From contig KV440964.1 of NCBI GenBank assembly GCA_001636495.1, forward strand, positions 1,008,666-1,072,665: DNA of 64,000 nucleotides. The letters are read 5' to 3'. Position numbers and translations under genes: made by a program. Source of the DNA: Sutcliffiella horikoshii. Its GTDB lineage: Bacteria > Bacillota > Bacilli > Bacillales > Bacillaceae_I. Below, piece by piece: positions 50,231-59,246 of the stretch. Below the pieces are notes generated by a model. It did not search any database, was not told where the DNA came from, and saw only the letters and a list, made by a program, of their open reading frames with translations. Within the stretch, counting starts at the first letter, position 1, and each line of letters starts with the position of its first letter.

Positions 50231-51616
50231 ATGGGTTATCTTTTAACAGCAGCGAAACAGCATAAGGAAAAAATAATTCTTGTGATTATGGGATTATTCA
50301 TGTTCTTGGCCCCTTATTCGGTTTCAGGCATCTATCAAAAATTAACACCAGTTCCATCATCCGTCTTAGTGACTTTTTTAACAACAGGTGTATTGTTTCT
50401 TTTGCTTCTGGTTCATTTTAAAGAGAGAAAACAGTTTAATCCCTTAAGCCTTGAACACAAGGCCTTTTTAGGCTCCATCTACATACCTGGTATCTTGGCT
50501 ATACTAGCAGCTTTCTTTAATTTGACTGTGATGTTATCGGTTCATTATGTGAACTACATAACACAAGCTTTACCAAACCGGATTATCAATTTAACTTTAT
50601 TTTTAATGCTGTTCTACACCTTCTTCAAGCTAATATCCTTTTTAAATGATAAAGTGCTTCTATCCATCACCAGATGGTATCTGTTCGGAGTATTGGTTGT
50701 AACGGCAATCGGCATATGGCAATTCCTTCATTTTATGTTTGGTTATCCTATGATTGATTTGAACACCAGATCATTTGTACATAGTGTCGAATCGAATGTG
50801 CTGTTCAATTTCCGGCTGACCTCCATAACCGATGAGCCAAGCTACCTTGTGCCCTTTTTAATTGATGCTCTCATCATCGGTCTGGTAATATATAGCAGTA
50901 AGAAAAAATATTTTCTTCAAGTTTTGATTCCGTGTATGTTTGTTCTTATCTTTTCATTTTCCGTCAGCGGTTACGCGAATATGGCTCTTTTATTAGGCTT
51001 TGTTGTTGTAGTCTTCTTTACAACAAAACTGGAAAATAAACGAAAGATACTGAAGTATACGTTGTACGGTCTGATACCAGTAGCTATCCTGATGATTGTT
51101 CAATGGGACTTTGTCTTACAACTATTGCAGCCCATTACAGGCAGATTTGATACCTTGTTTGATATCCACCGACATAGCAGATTGTACATGCTTGTCATGC
51201 CGATTGCCTGGCTCTTTGACTACTCAATGGTAAATAGTATCTTCGGTTTTGGACCGGGAAGCTATTGGTTCCTGGCACAAACGAAATTCCTATACCATCA
51301 AGGTCCGCTCAGTGTGACATCAAACAATATTTTTATTGATTTATTATTTGAGCACGGAATCTTCGGTTTCCTACTGATTACTTCTATGTTCGTTTATGTA
51401 TTTTATCGTTTATTTAAGGTTCGAAACGAACATAAATACTTTTTATATTCGCTCATACTTTGGGTTCATTTGGCGATAACGTCCATGTACCGTTCCGACT
51501 TTGTATCCCCAAGATTTTGGGCAATCGTAATTATTATCTTTATTTTTGTGGAATTAGGGAAAAGAGATAGAGGAATGTCTTCACTATCTAAAAGTACTAG
51601 CAGCAGATTAACCTAG
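50231..51616 (+). CDS. O-antigen polymerase/ligase-type membrane protein
   Basis: A 461-residue polytopic protein with about 11-12 hydrophobic segments. It is of the Wzy/WaaL/TuaE type that joins lipid-linked repeats outside the membrane. The large extracytoplasmic loop (about 320-375) holds the conserved RLYMLVMPIAWLF...FGFGPGSYWF...TSNNIFIDLLFEHGIFG, typical of the family. It complements the upstream flippase and corresponds in role to TuaE. Length is close to TuaE, but I cannot assign the polymer. The start ATG has a modest upstream GGATTGG. It is separated from gtaB by element copy H. Confidence 0.8.
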   Translation: MGYLLTAAKQHKEKIILVIMGLFMFLAPYSVSGIYQKLTPVPSSVLVTFLTTGVLFLLLLVHFKERKQFNPLSLEHKAFLGSIYIPGILAILAAFFNLTVMLSVHYVNYITQALPNRIINLTLFLMLFYTFFKLISFLNDKVLLSITRWYLFGVLVVTAIGIWQFLHFMFGYPMIDLNTRSFVHSVESNVLFNFRLTSITDEPSYLVPFLIDALIIGLVIYSSKKKYFLQVLIPCMFVLIFSFSVSGYANMALLLGFVVVVFFTTKLENKRKILKYTLYGLIPVAILMIVQWDFVLQLLQPITGRFDTLFDIHRHSRLYMLVMPIAWLFDYSMVNSIFGFGPGSYWFLAQTKFLYHQGPLSVTSNNIFIDLLFEHGIFGFLLITSMFVYVFYRLFKVRNEHKYFLYSLILWVHLAITSMYRSDFVSPRFWAIVIIIFIFVELGKRDRGMSSLSKSTSSRLT

Positions 51617-51745
51617 ATGTTGATTGGAGAGCAGGATGTGAGACTCCTGCGGGAGGTAGCGGTAGCTTGAGACCCCGCAACGAAGTGAGGAGGCTCAAGC
51701 ACCGCCCCGCGGAAAGCGAACATCCGGAACGGAAATCAACCTGAA
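51612..51745 (+). repeat. Dispersed palindromic element, copy H
   Basis: A more diverged copy (AGACTCCTGCGGGAGG, TTGAGACCCCGC, GTGAGGAGGCTCAAG, CCCCGCGGAAAGCGAAC). It sits 38 bases before gtaB, so it would be in that gene's leader if transcription runs on from the polymerase gene. Confidence 0.8.
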
Positions 51746-51783
51746 ATACCCAAACTAATTATAGGGATTGAGGTGTCGGGAAT

Positions 51784-52662
51784 ATGAAAGTGAAAAAAGC
51801 GATAATACCTGCAGCAGGATTAGGGACAAGATTCCTGCCAGCAACGAAAGCACAACCAAAAGAAATGCTACCAATCGTGGACAGACCTACGATTCAATAT
51901 ATTATCGAAGAAGCGATTCAATCTGGAATCGAAGAAATCCTTATCGTAACAGGCAGGGGAAAACGTGCAATTGAAGACCACTTCGACCGCTCATTGGAAC
52001 TTGAAGAAACATTGATGGCAAAGGAAAAATTCGAACAGTTGGATGAAATTAAAAAGATATCCGAAATGGCTGATATCCATTATATCCGTCAAAAAGAACC
52101 AAAGGGCTTAGGACATGCCATCTGGTGCGCGCGTAAATTTATCGGTAACGAACCGTTTGCAGTGATGCTTGGCGACGACATCGTCGTTTCTGAAGATCAG
52201 CCATGTTTGAAGCAATTGATTGATGAATTTGAATCAAGAAATTCATCCGTAATTGGTGTGCAGGAGGTTCCAAGCAACGATTTATCAAATTACGGAGTCA
52301 TTGATTATGACAAGGGCGAAAGCGGAAAAGATTCCTTTAAAGTTACATCACTAGTGGAAAAGCCTTCTGTGGAAGAGGCACCTTCCAACTTGGCCATCAT
52401 GGGTAGATACGTTTTGACCCCTGAGATCATCGATATTCTTGAAACAATTGAACCAGGAAGAGGAAACGAGATTCAATTAACAGACGCTCTTCAGGAATTG
52501 ACAAAGTTCCAAGATGTCTATGGTTACCATTTCAAAGGGAAAAGATATGATATTGGAAATAAATTCGGCTTTATTCAAGCACAGATTGAATTTGCACTTA
52601 TGAGAGATGATTTAAAAGAACCGGTTGAAAAGTTCTTAAAAGATTTAGTCCGCAACTTATAG
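51784..52662 (+). CDS. gtaB: UTP-glucose-1-phosphate uridylyltransferase
   Basis: A 292-residue nucleotidyltransferase making UDP-glucose from UTP and glucose-1-phosphate. The signature [20 protein letters not shown] is at residues 12-31. [14 protein letters not shown]-like and LGDDIV (near 131) motifs, VEKP near 197 and GRYVLTPEI near 210 complete the active site. Length and motifs match GtaB/GalU. UDP-glucose feeds the UDP-glucose dehydrogenase encoded 21 bases downstream, as well as glucosylated teichoic acid and glycolipids. GAGGTGTCGGG precedes the ATG. Confidence 0.95.
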   Translation: MKVKKAIIPAAGLGTRFLPATKAQPKEMLPIVDRPTIQYIIEEAIQSGIEEILIVTGRGKRAIEDHFDRSLELEETLMAKEKFEQLDEIKKISEMADIHYIRQKEPKGLGHAIWCARKFIGNEPFAVMLGDDIVVSEDQPCLKQLIDEFESRNSSVIGVQEVPSNDLSNYGVIDYDKGESGKDSFKVTSLVEKPSVEEAPSNLAIMGRYVLTPEIIDILETIEPGRGNEIQLTDALQELTKFQDVYGYHFKGKRYDIGNKFGFIQAQIEFALMRDDLKEPVEKFLKDLVRNL

Positions 52663-52683
52663 AATAGCGAGCGAGGGATTTAG

Positions 52684-53997
52684 ATGAATATTTGTGTTAT
52701 TGGAACAGGATATGTGGGACTTGTTTCCGGTGTCTGTTTTAGTGATATCGGAAATAAAGTGACATGTGTGGATATTGATGAAAACAAAATCAATAATCTA
52801 AAAAAAGGAATCATTCCTATCTATGAGCCAGGTTTAGAGGAATTGGTACTTAAAAATATCGAAGAAAATCGTCTTCATTTTACGACGGAATTGGAGCAGG
52901 CAATGCATGATGCTGATGTGGTTATCATCGCAGTCGGCACCCCTCCGAAAGAAAATGGTGAAGCTGACCTGAGGTTTGTTGAGGCGGTTGCCACTTCTAT
53001 CGGAAAAAACCTTAACGACTACAAAGTAATCGTTACGAAGAGTACGGTTCCTGTTGGAACTGGGAAGTGGATTAAAGGCATCATTGAAAAAGAAGCCGGT
53101 CACTCCAACTTTGATGTAGCATCCAACCCTGAATTCCTTCGTGAAGGTTCTGCCATATACGATACAATGAATATGGAAAGAGCAGTTATCGGGGTGGAAA
53201 GCGACAAAGCAAGAGACGTATTAACACAGCTTCATGAGCCTTTTAAAACGAATATGGTTGTTGCTGACATAGAAACAGCTGAAATGATCAAGTACGCAGC
53301 CAATGCTTTCCTTGCGACGAAGATCAGCTTTATTAACGAGATTGCGAACATCTGTGAGCTTGTTGGGGCAGATGTGACGAAAGTGGCAGAGGGAATGGGT
53401 TACGATAATCGGATTGGTAAAGCCTTCCTTGCAGCCGGAATTGGTTACGGGGGATCTTGCTTCCCTAAAGATACGAATGCTTTAATAAACATTGCCGAAA
53501 ACGCCGGCTATAACTTAAGAATTGTAAAAGACGTGGAAAATGTAAATGCAATGCAACGATTCCGTGTTTACGATAAAGTGAAAGAAGCATTCCAGGGTGA
53601 TCTTCAAGGTAAGAAACTTGCGATACTTGGGTTGGCTTTTAAACCGAACACAGATGATATGCGTGCAGCGCCTTCCATAGATGTCATTCCTAAATTGCTA
53701 GAAGATGGGGCAGAGGTGCTTGCCTATGATCCCGTTGCAATGGCGAATGCGAAAAAGGAAATTGAAAACCTGACTACGGTGGAATCTTATGAACAGGCTG
53801 TTCAAGATGCGGATGCAGTAGTGGTGCTGACCGATTGGAAAGAATTTAAAGACCTTGATCTGGCTGATTTGAAAAAGAAGCTTAAACAACCAATCTTGAT
53901 TGATGGAAGAAACATGTTTGAACTCAATCAGATGGAGGATCTTGGCTATTATTATGCATCTATCGGCAGAAAGACGATCAACGGGCTTGAGAAATAA
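52684..53997 (+). CDS. tuaD: UDP-glucose 6-dehydrogenase
   Basis: A 437-residue enzyme oxidising UDP-glucose to UDP-glucuronate with two NAD. Seen are the Rossmann motif GTGYVGLVSG (7-16), VGTPP near 88, TVPVGT near 120, NPEFLREGSA near 145 and the catalytic Cys in GGSCFPKDT near 258-266. GLAFKPNTDDMRAAPS marks the C-terminal domain. It lies directly after gtaB. UDP-glucuronate is the acidic precursor of teichuronic acid, so it points to a uronic-acid polymer. The paralogous ugd (ywqF) of B. subtilis is activated by tyrosine phosphorylation, which the YwqE-like phosphatase of this window could reverse. Confidence 0.93.
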   Translation: MNICVIGTGYVGLVSGVCFSDIGNKVTCVDIDENKINNLKKGIIPIYEPGLEELVLKNIEENRLHFTTELEQAMHDADVVIIAVGTPPKENGEADLRFVEAVATSIGKNLNDYKVIVTKSTVPVGTGKWIKGIIEKEAGHSNFDVASNPEFLREGSAIYDTMNMERAVIGVESDKARDVLTQLHEPFKTNMVVADIETAEMIKYAANAFLATKISFINEIANICELVGADVTKVAEGMGYDNRIGKAFLAAGIGYGGSCFPKDTNALINIAENAGYNLRIVKDVENVNAMQRFRVYDKVKEAFQGDLQGKKLAILGLAFKPNTDDMRAAPSIDVIPKLLEDGAEVLAYDPVAMANAKKEIENLTTVESYEQAVQDADAVVVLTDWKEFKDLDLADLKKKLKQPILIDGRNMFELNQMEDLGYYYASIGRKTINGLEK

Positions 53998-53998
53998 T

Positions 53999-54055
53999 AA
54001 AGACCAACAAGGACAAAGGTGTGCAAAAAAACTGCACATCTTTTGGTCTTGTATA
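53999..54055 (+). terminator. Terminator after the UDP-glucose dehydrogenase gene
   Basis: An outer AAGACCAA / TTGGTCTT stem encloses AAAGGTGTGCA / TGCACATCTTT. The structure is strong, but the T-run is poor. Confidence 0.65.
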
Positions 54056-54084
54056 TAGAAAAACGTAATAATGAGGTGTGCTGG

Positions 54085-54585
54085 GTGAAAAAAAGATGGA
54101 GAAATATAGCACTTTTACTATTTGGTATTATTTTTGTGTCAGGCTTTTTCTTCTTGGATAGTGATGAGGTCCTCTACAATCAGGAACCGCAGGATGAAGA
54201 AGAAATTAGTCTTGGACAGCAACGTAACATCATGTCCTATATAGAAATTGCAAAATTCAAGTTCCACAACTTAACAGTTGAAGAGCATTATCCAAACCCG
54301 GAGAACTTGACCCAAGAAGAATTAGAAGGGTATCTGTCGAATTATTTCGCTGATCCTATGTTAAGTGACCTGGTAGCATTTTGGTCGGGGGGAAATCCGG
54401 AAATGGGTGCCTTTGTGGAACAATTCCTTTCCCTAAGCTCTGAAATAGAGGAAGCGGAATACATTCACTTAGAAGATAAGCAAGTGCTTGTTCGTTGGGT
54501 GGACCGCAACTTTGCAGTAGAGGTTAATCTTACGGTAGAACGGTATGGAAACGGCTGGATCATTAAGGATATTATGTTCGTGTAA
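54085..54585 (+). CDS. Membrane-anchored hypothetical protein
   Basis: A 166-residue protein with one N-terminal hydrophobic segment (residues 7-23) after a KKRWR start, then an acidic exported domain. I do not recognise it. The region SYIEIAKFKFHNLTVEEHYPNPENLTQEEL is followed by a beta-rich end, QVLVRWVDRNFAVEVNLTVERYGNGWIIKDIMFV, which resembles small lumazine/NTF2-like solute folds only loosely. The GTG start follows GAGGTG; a longer frame from 54019 overlaps the preceding terminator and is not used. It lies 48 bases before the third subtilase gene and may be its partner or inhibitor; that is a guess from position. Confidence 0.65.
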   Translation: MKKRWRNIALLLFGIIFVSGFFFLDSDEVLYNQEPQDEEEISLGQQRNIMSYIEIAKFKFHNLTVEEHYPNPENLTQEELEGYLSNYFADPMLSDLVAFWSGGNPEMGAFVEQFLSLSSEIEEAEYIHLEDKQVLVRWVDRNFAVEVNLTVERYGNGWIIKDIMFV

Positions 54586-54633
54586 AGAAAACAGGGGAAT
54601 CAAAAAAATATGGGGTACTAGGGAGAAAATAGA

Positions 54634-56694
54634 ATGAAAAAAAGCTTAGGTTTTATTCTGGGAGTCCTGTTATGCTTCACTCCTCTTTTCCATAATGGGG
54701 TTGCACAAGCTTCGCAAGAAGAGAGCATGAGAATTATTGTCAAATATAAAGAGAAGGACAACTATTCTTTCAGCAAAACTAAACAAAAGAATAAAGAATC
54801 AGTAGAAGTAAAAAGCATAAAAAAGAACGACTTCAGCAAAATTAAAAAAGAGTTGGAAAGCCATGATGATGTGGAATATGTGGAAGAGGACAGTTTTTTC
54901 TATTATACAAGCACCAATGACCCCCATTATTCCTTTCAAAAAGACTACTTCCAACTCATGAATGTACAGGCAGCATGGGCAGAATATGAACAGACCCATA
55001 AGCCGACTGTTGCTGTACTCGATTCCGGCATAGACCATCAACACCCAGACCTTAAAGATAACATTGTAAAACCATATAATATTCTGTCACCAAGTAGCAT
55101 GCCGGTGGATGAAATAGGCCATGGTACACATGTGGCAGGGATTATAGGTGCCAAAACCAACAATGGAACAGGAATCGCATCTATTGTAAAAGACACATAC
55201 CTCATGCCGGTAAAAGTGGGAGATCGTCAGGGCGCTTTTGCCTCTGATATTGCTTTAGGCGTTGATTATGCTGTGAAAAATGGCGCTGATATTATCAATA
55301 TCAGTATTGCTGGACCTAATAAAAACAATACTTTAAAAGAAGCCATTGATAAAGCGTTAAAGAATAACGTCCTGGTAATAGCTGCAGCTGGTAATAATTC
55401 TTCTTATACGGTTGAATATCCGGCGGGATATCCTGGTGTATTATCTGTAGGAGCTTCCGGACCAACAGGCGGGATGGCGGATTTCTCCAATTACGGAGAC
55501 TCGGTGTCCGTTGTCGCACCCGGCGTTCAAATTTTCAGTACTTTGCCAACCTCCCTGTCAAACAGTATCAAAGGGTATGGGGAAATGAGCGGTACCAGTA
55601 TGGCAGCACCACTAGTCGCATCCCAAGCAGCCATGCTGAAAAGTGCCAATCGGGATTTAACGGTAGGCCAGCTACAGGAGATCATTGAGGTTTCCAGTAT
55701 TGATGCATCAGCCTTTCCTGTTCGCCTTGGACAAGTGAATGCCGCTGATTCTCTGCAGTATTATCATAATAAAAATAGAATAGCGGGCAAGAACTCCCTG
55801 GAAACGTCTGTGGAAGTTGCGAAAAAAGGCTGGAAAACCGTTTCCCATTCCACGATTTCCAACGGCAGTCGTGAGCTGAAGGGGAAATTCGCTGTTCTGG
55901 CAAGTAACCAGAACTTTGCTGACAGCCTTTCTGTCATTCCTTTGGCTTATAAGATAAATAGTCCGATTTTCCTTGCGGAGAGAAGCTTTTTACCACAAGG
56001 ATCCATATCTTCCATGAAGGAAATGGGCGTAGATCATGTTATTGTAGTCGGTGGGGAACAGGCGATAAGTAAAAGCGTCGAGAAAAAACTGAACGACAAT
56101 GGAATGAAATCAACAAGGATATCAGGTAAGACAAGGTATGAGACGGCAGTTGAAATAAGTAAGTTTGTGGTCGGAAATAATGGGGAAGTAATGATAGTGA
56201 ATGGCAAAAGCTATCCTGATGCATTATCAGCCTCAGTGGAAGCTGCTAGAAAGAATATGCCGATTGTTTTTGTTGAGAGTACTTGGGTGCCAAGTGTTAC
56301 GAAAGATTTCCTCGATAAACAACGTTTTTCGCGCAAATATATTATTGGTGGAACAAAGCCAATCAGTGATTCCGTCCAAAAAAGCTTAGGAGCAACTCGA
56401 ATCTCAGGAGCGGATCGATATAAAACCAATATAGCGGTTGCGGAGTATTTTAACACAACTTATAATGGCTATTATTTTGCCACAGGAGCAGATTTTAAGG
56501 ACGCGCTGACAGGTGGATTGCTTGCTGCAAAACAATATAGAGGGCTTATGCTCGTCCGCCCAAGCGATATGGATTCTTCCACAAAGAAATATCTTGAACA
56601 GCGTACACAGGCAGAATACGGCGTACTTGGTGGACGACAAGCGGTTCATTCTAGCGTGTTATGGAAAATTGACAAAATACTTTCTGGCAATTAA
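54634..56694 (+). CDS. Subtilisin-like protease with CWB_2 repeats (compact)
   Basis: A 686-residue secreted S8 protease. Signal peptide 1-27; short propeptide 32-90 (MRIIVKYKEKDN...VEYVEED); catalytic domain about 105-375 with Asp130 (VLDSGID), His163 (GHGTHVAG), the oxyanion Asn of AAAGNNSS near 254 and Ser322 (SGTSMAAP). Three CWB_2 repeats follow directly from about 382. The first is unusual: RIAGKNSLETS with an extra insert SHSTISNGSRELKG. The others, RISGKTRYETA and RISGADRYKTN, are normal. It lacks the PA and PPC modules of the other two subtilases and resembles a minimal wall-held subtilisin. It lies apart from the main CWB_2 block, downstream of the sugar-nucleotide genes. Confidence 0.9.
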   Translation: MKKSLGFILGVLLCFTPLFHNGVAQASQEESMRIIVKYKEKDNYSFSKTKQKNKESVEVKSIKKNDFSKIKKELESHDDVEYVEEDSFFYYTSTNDPHYSFQKDYFQLMNVQAAWAEYEQTHKPTVAVLDSGIDHQHPDLKDNIVKPYNILSPSSMPVDEIGHGTHVAGIIGAKTNNGTGIASIVKDTYLMPVKVGDRQGAFASDIALGVDYAVKNGADIINISIAGPNKNNTLKEAIDKALKNNVLVIAAAGNNSSYTVEYPAGYPGVLSVGASGPTGGMADFSNYGDSVSVVAPGVQIFSTLPTSLSNSIKGYGEMSGTSMAAPLVASQAAMLKSANRDLTVGQLQEIIEVSSIDASAFPVRLGQVNAADSLQYYHNKNRIAGKNSLETSVEVAKKGWKTVSHSTISNGSRELKGKFAVLASNQNFADSLSVIPLAYKINSPIFLAERSFLPQGSISSMKEMGVDHVIVVGGEQAISKSVEKKLNDNGMKSTRISGKTRYETAVEISKFVVGNNGEVMIVNGKSYPDALSASVEAARKNMPIVFVESTWVPSVTKDFLDKQRFSRKYIIGGTKPISDSVQKSLGATRISGADRYKTNIAVAEYFNTTYNGYYFATGADFKDALTGGLLAAKQYRGLMLVRPSDMDSSTKKYLEQRTQAEYGVLGGRQAVHSSVLWKIDKILSGN

Positions 56695-56726
56695 TATTTA
56701 TTAAGATTAATAGATTCTAAGTTTCA

Positions 56727-56762
56727 ATGGCTATCGAGCTTCGGTAGCCATTTGATTATTTT
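56727..56762 (+). terminator. Terminator after the third subtilase gene
   Basis: AATGGCTA pairs with TAGCCATT around TCGAGCTTCGG, followed by TGATTATTTTT. Confidence 0.75.
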
Positions 56763-56841
56763 TGTAAGGAATGTAAAAGAAAGTATAGGTAAACATAATT
56801 AGTATTAGTGCTTAATTTTTGGCAGGAGGAATCAATCAATC

Positions 56842-57606
56842 ATGAATGAAAGAAAACATTCTCCTTTAGTTTCAGTGGTTACCCCGGTTTATAATGCAGA
56901 AAAACATATAGCAAGCTGCATTGAGTCTGTACAGAATCAAACATATGAAAACTGGGAAATTTTCCTTGTAGATGATCAATCAAGCGATAATAGTGTTTCT
57001 ATTATCAAACAATATACAGAAAAAGATGCACGAATCCATTTAATTCAATTAGAAGTCAACAGCGGTGCGGCAGTTGCCCGTAATACTGCCATTGAAGCAG
57101 CAAACGGTAAATACGTTGCATTTCTAGACAGTGATGATATGTGGGTTCCAAACAAGCTGGAAAAACAAATCAGTTTTATGGAAGAAAAGGACATCGCTTT
57201 TTCTTTTACTAAATACTCCATTATTGACGAAGAAGGAAATGACCTTAACAAAGTGGTGGGAATTCCTGATGAAATTGACTATGATGGCTATCTGAAAAAT
57301 ACCATTATCGGATGCTTAACAGTAGTTCTTAATATAGAAAAAATCGGTAAGATGAAAATGCCTTTAATTAGAACGAGACAGGATTTCGCCTATTGGCTCT
57401 CTATCCTGAAAAAAGGCTATATTGCGTACGGAATTCAGGAAGATTTAGCCAAGTACCGTTATGTTGAAGGATCTATTTCCAGTAATAAATTCAAAACGGC
57501 GAAACGAAATTGGCAAGTATATCGTCAAATAGAGAAGCTGGGGTTTTTCAAATCTGTTTGGTGCTTTGTAAATTATGCCTATAATGGAGTTCGAAAACGT
57601 GTTTAG
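56842..57606 (+). CDS. GT2-family glycosyltransferase, TuaG-like
   Basis: A 254-residue GT-A glycosyltransferase. VSVVTPVYNAEKHIASCIES is at the start, VDDQSSDNS near 45, GAAVARNTAIEAANGKYVAFLDSDDMW near 78-104 carries the metal-binding DSDD, and TRQDFAYWLSILKKGY near 180 the catalytic region. The size and pattern resemble TuaG of the B. subtilis teichuronic acid operon and related enzymes. GGAGG precedes the ATG. It is a single gene between the third subtilase gene and tagO. Confidence 0.83.
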   Translation: MNERKHSPLVSVVTPVYNAEKHIASCIESVQNQTYENWEIFLVDDQSSDNSVSIIKQYTEKDARIHLIQLEVNSGAAVARNTAIEAANGKYVAFLDSDDMWVPNKLEKQISFMEEKDIAFSFTKYSIIDEEGNDLNKVVGIPDEIDYDGYLKNTIIGCLTVVLNIEKIGKMKMPLIRTRQDFAYWLSILKKGYIAYGIQEDLAKYRYVEGSISSNKFKTAKRNWQVYRQIEKLGFFKSVWCFVNYAYNGVRKRV

Positions 57607-57837
57607 CGGGTATATATTTTAAAAGTGAGCGAAAAGAACATGCACGTTTCCTTTAATTAGCATCCATATTACAGTGGAAACACCTTGTATTACATTTACA
57701 CATTTATATTTTCATTACAGAAAATATCTGTTAAAATGACAAAGGGTGCGATACAAGCAATTGGATAATTAAACTAGACATGTTTGTTTCTCAAATATGA
57801 AATGCTAAAAATAAGAACAAGAAATTAGGTGACGACA

Positions 57838-58899
57838 ATGGATTTACAATTAATACTTGCTTTCGTAGTGTCATTCATCACCGTCCTCCTTATCACGCCA
57901 TTGGTCATAAAATTCGCTCACTATATAGGAGCAACAGATAAACCGAATCATCGTAAAGTACACCAGAAGATCATGCCTCGTCTAGGCGGCCTGGCCATTT
58001 TCATTGGTGTTGTTGTAGGATATATGTTTGTTGGTCTATACGACCAAAGAATCACTGGTATTACGATCGGGGCCTTGATTATTGTCCTGATAGGGATCTT
58101 TGATGATAAATATGAATTAAAAGCAAGAACCAAACTTCTGGGGCAGATTGCCGCTGCAGGAGTGATTGTCTATACAGGACTTAAAATAGAATTCATTACT
58201 ATCCCATTCATCGTAGAACGCTTGGAATTAGGTTGGCTTTCCATTCCAATCACTATCTTGTGGATTGTAGGTATCACAAATGCCATCAACCTGATTGATG
58301 GACTGGATGGATTGGCAGCAGGAATCTCGACCATTGCCATCGCAACTATCGCAGTCATTGCCGGCTTGGGCGGAAAAGAGTTAATCCTGACACTTTCCCT
58401 TATTATTCTGGGGAGTACAATAGGGTTCTTGTTCTACAATTTCCATCCAGCCAAAATCTTCATGGGAGATACAGGAGCATTGTTCCTGGGATATTGCATT
58501 TCCGTATTATCATTACTCGGATTGTACAAGAGTGTCACGCTTTTCAGCTTTGTCATTCCGATTATCATCCTTGGGGTACCGGTATTTGATACAGCATTTG
58601 CGATCATTCGCCGTATCTTAAACAAGCAGCCCATTTCAGCACCAGATAAAAGTCATCTGCATCACCGATTACTGGCTTCGGGACTGTCACATAAAAATAC
58701 AGTGTTGGTCATCTATGGATTTGGTATCATCTTTGCAGCCTGTGCGGTCTTCTTAACCTCTGCGACCATCTGGGGTACGATTCTAATCACGGTACTGCTT
58801 ATCATTTTGATTCAGTTTATTGCAGAGCTTGTAGGAATTTTCAATGAACAGAACAAGCCGTTCATGAAGTTCTACAGGAAGGTTTTCGGCAGACATTAA
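57838..58899 (+). CDS. tagO: Undecaprenyl-phosphate GlcNAc-1-phosphate transferase
   Basis: A 353-residue polytopic enzyme (about 11 helices) that moves GlcNAc-1-P from UDP-GlcNAc to undecaprenyl phosphate, the first step for wall teichoic acid and, in bacilli, teichuronic acid. Family motifs are visible: PNHRKVHQKIMPRLGG (near 38-53), GIFDDKYELKAR near 86, NLIDGLDGLAAG near 155, the metal-binding FMGDTGALFLG near 210 and the HLHHRLL motif near 278. The position beside the tagV-yvyE-degS genes matches B. subtilis. GTG at 57829 is in frame, but AGGTGA supports the ATG used here. Confidence 0.93.
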   Translation: MDLQLILAFVVSFITVLLITPLVIKFAHYIGATDKPNHRKVHQKIMPRLGGLAIFIGVVVGYMFVGLYDQRITGITIGALIIVLIGIFDDKYELKARTKLLGQIAAAGVIVYTGLKIEFITIPFIVERLELGWLSIPITILWIVGITNAINLIDGLDGLAAGISTIAIATIAVIAGLGGKELILTLSLIILGSTIGFLFYNFHPAKIFMGDTGALFLGYCISVLSLLGLYKSVTLFSFVIPIIILGVPVFDTAFAIIRRILNKQPISAPDKSHLHHRLLASGLSHKNTVLVIYGFGIIFAACAVFLTSATIWGTILITVLLIILIQFIAELVGIFNEQNKPFMKFYRKVFGRH

Positions 58900-58951
58900 T
58901 GATTGATGTGCTGGTGTCACCTAACTTTTAAATGATAGATTGCTAGATTCG

Positions 58952-58990
58952 ACAGTGTCAGACCCTGATGAGGGGTTTGGCACTTTTTTA
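58952..58990 (+). terminator. Terminator after tagO
   Basis: AGTGTCAGACCC pairs with GGGTTTGGCACT around TGATGAG, then TTTTT. Confidence 0.8.
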
Positions 58991-59030
58991 ATGCAATTGA
59001 AAAAGTAATTAATTTTGGATGTTGATTAAA

Positions 59031-59174
59031 CACCGCTGTTGATTTCCGCAAACGGCTTCGCTTTCCGCGGGGCGACCTTGAGCCTCCTCGAGCTACGCTC
59101 TGCGGGGTCTCAACATTGTCGCTACCCTCCCGCTGGAGTCTTTGCCTATTGCTCCAATCTACAGCTAGAAATCA
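59031..59174 (-). repeat. Dispersed palindromic element, copy I
   Basis: Minus-oriented copy matching C, E and G (reverse of AGCTGTAGATTGGAGC at its right end; TTGATTTCCGCAAACGG at its left). It lies between the convergent tagO and tagV genes. Confidence 0.85.
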
Positions 59175-59207
59175 TCAACAAGGTGACTTGATTGACTTAA
59201 GGGGTAA

Positions 59208-59238
59208 GAAAAAGCCTTTCCAGTTGAGGAAAGGCTGT
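59208..59238 (-). terminator. Terminator of the tagV-like gene
   Basis: On the minus strand AGCCTTTCC pairs with GGAAAGGCT around TCAACT, then TTTTCTT. Confidence 0.85.
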
Positions 59239-59246
59239 CGTTATAA

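Noticed and set aside
58948-58954. Spo0A-like site after tagO
   Set aside because: It overlaps the start of the tagO terminator and is not upstream of any gene in a useful position.
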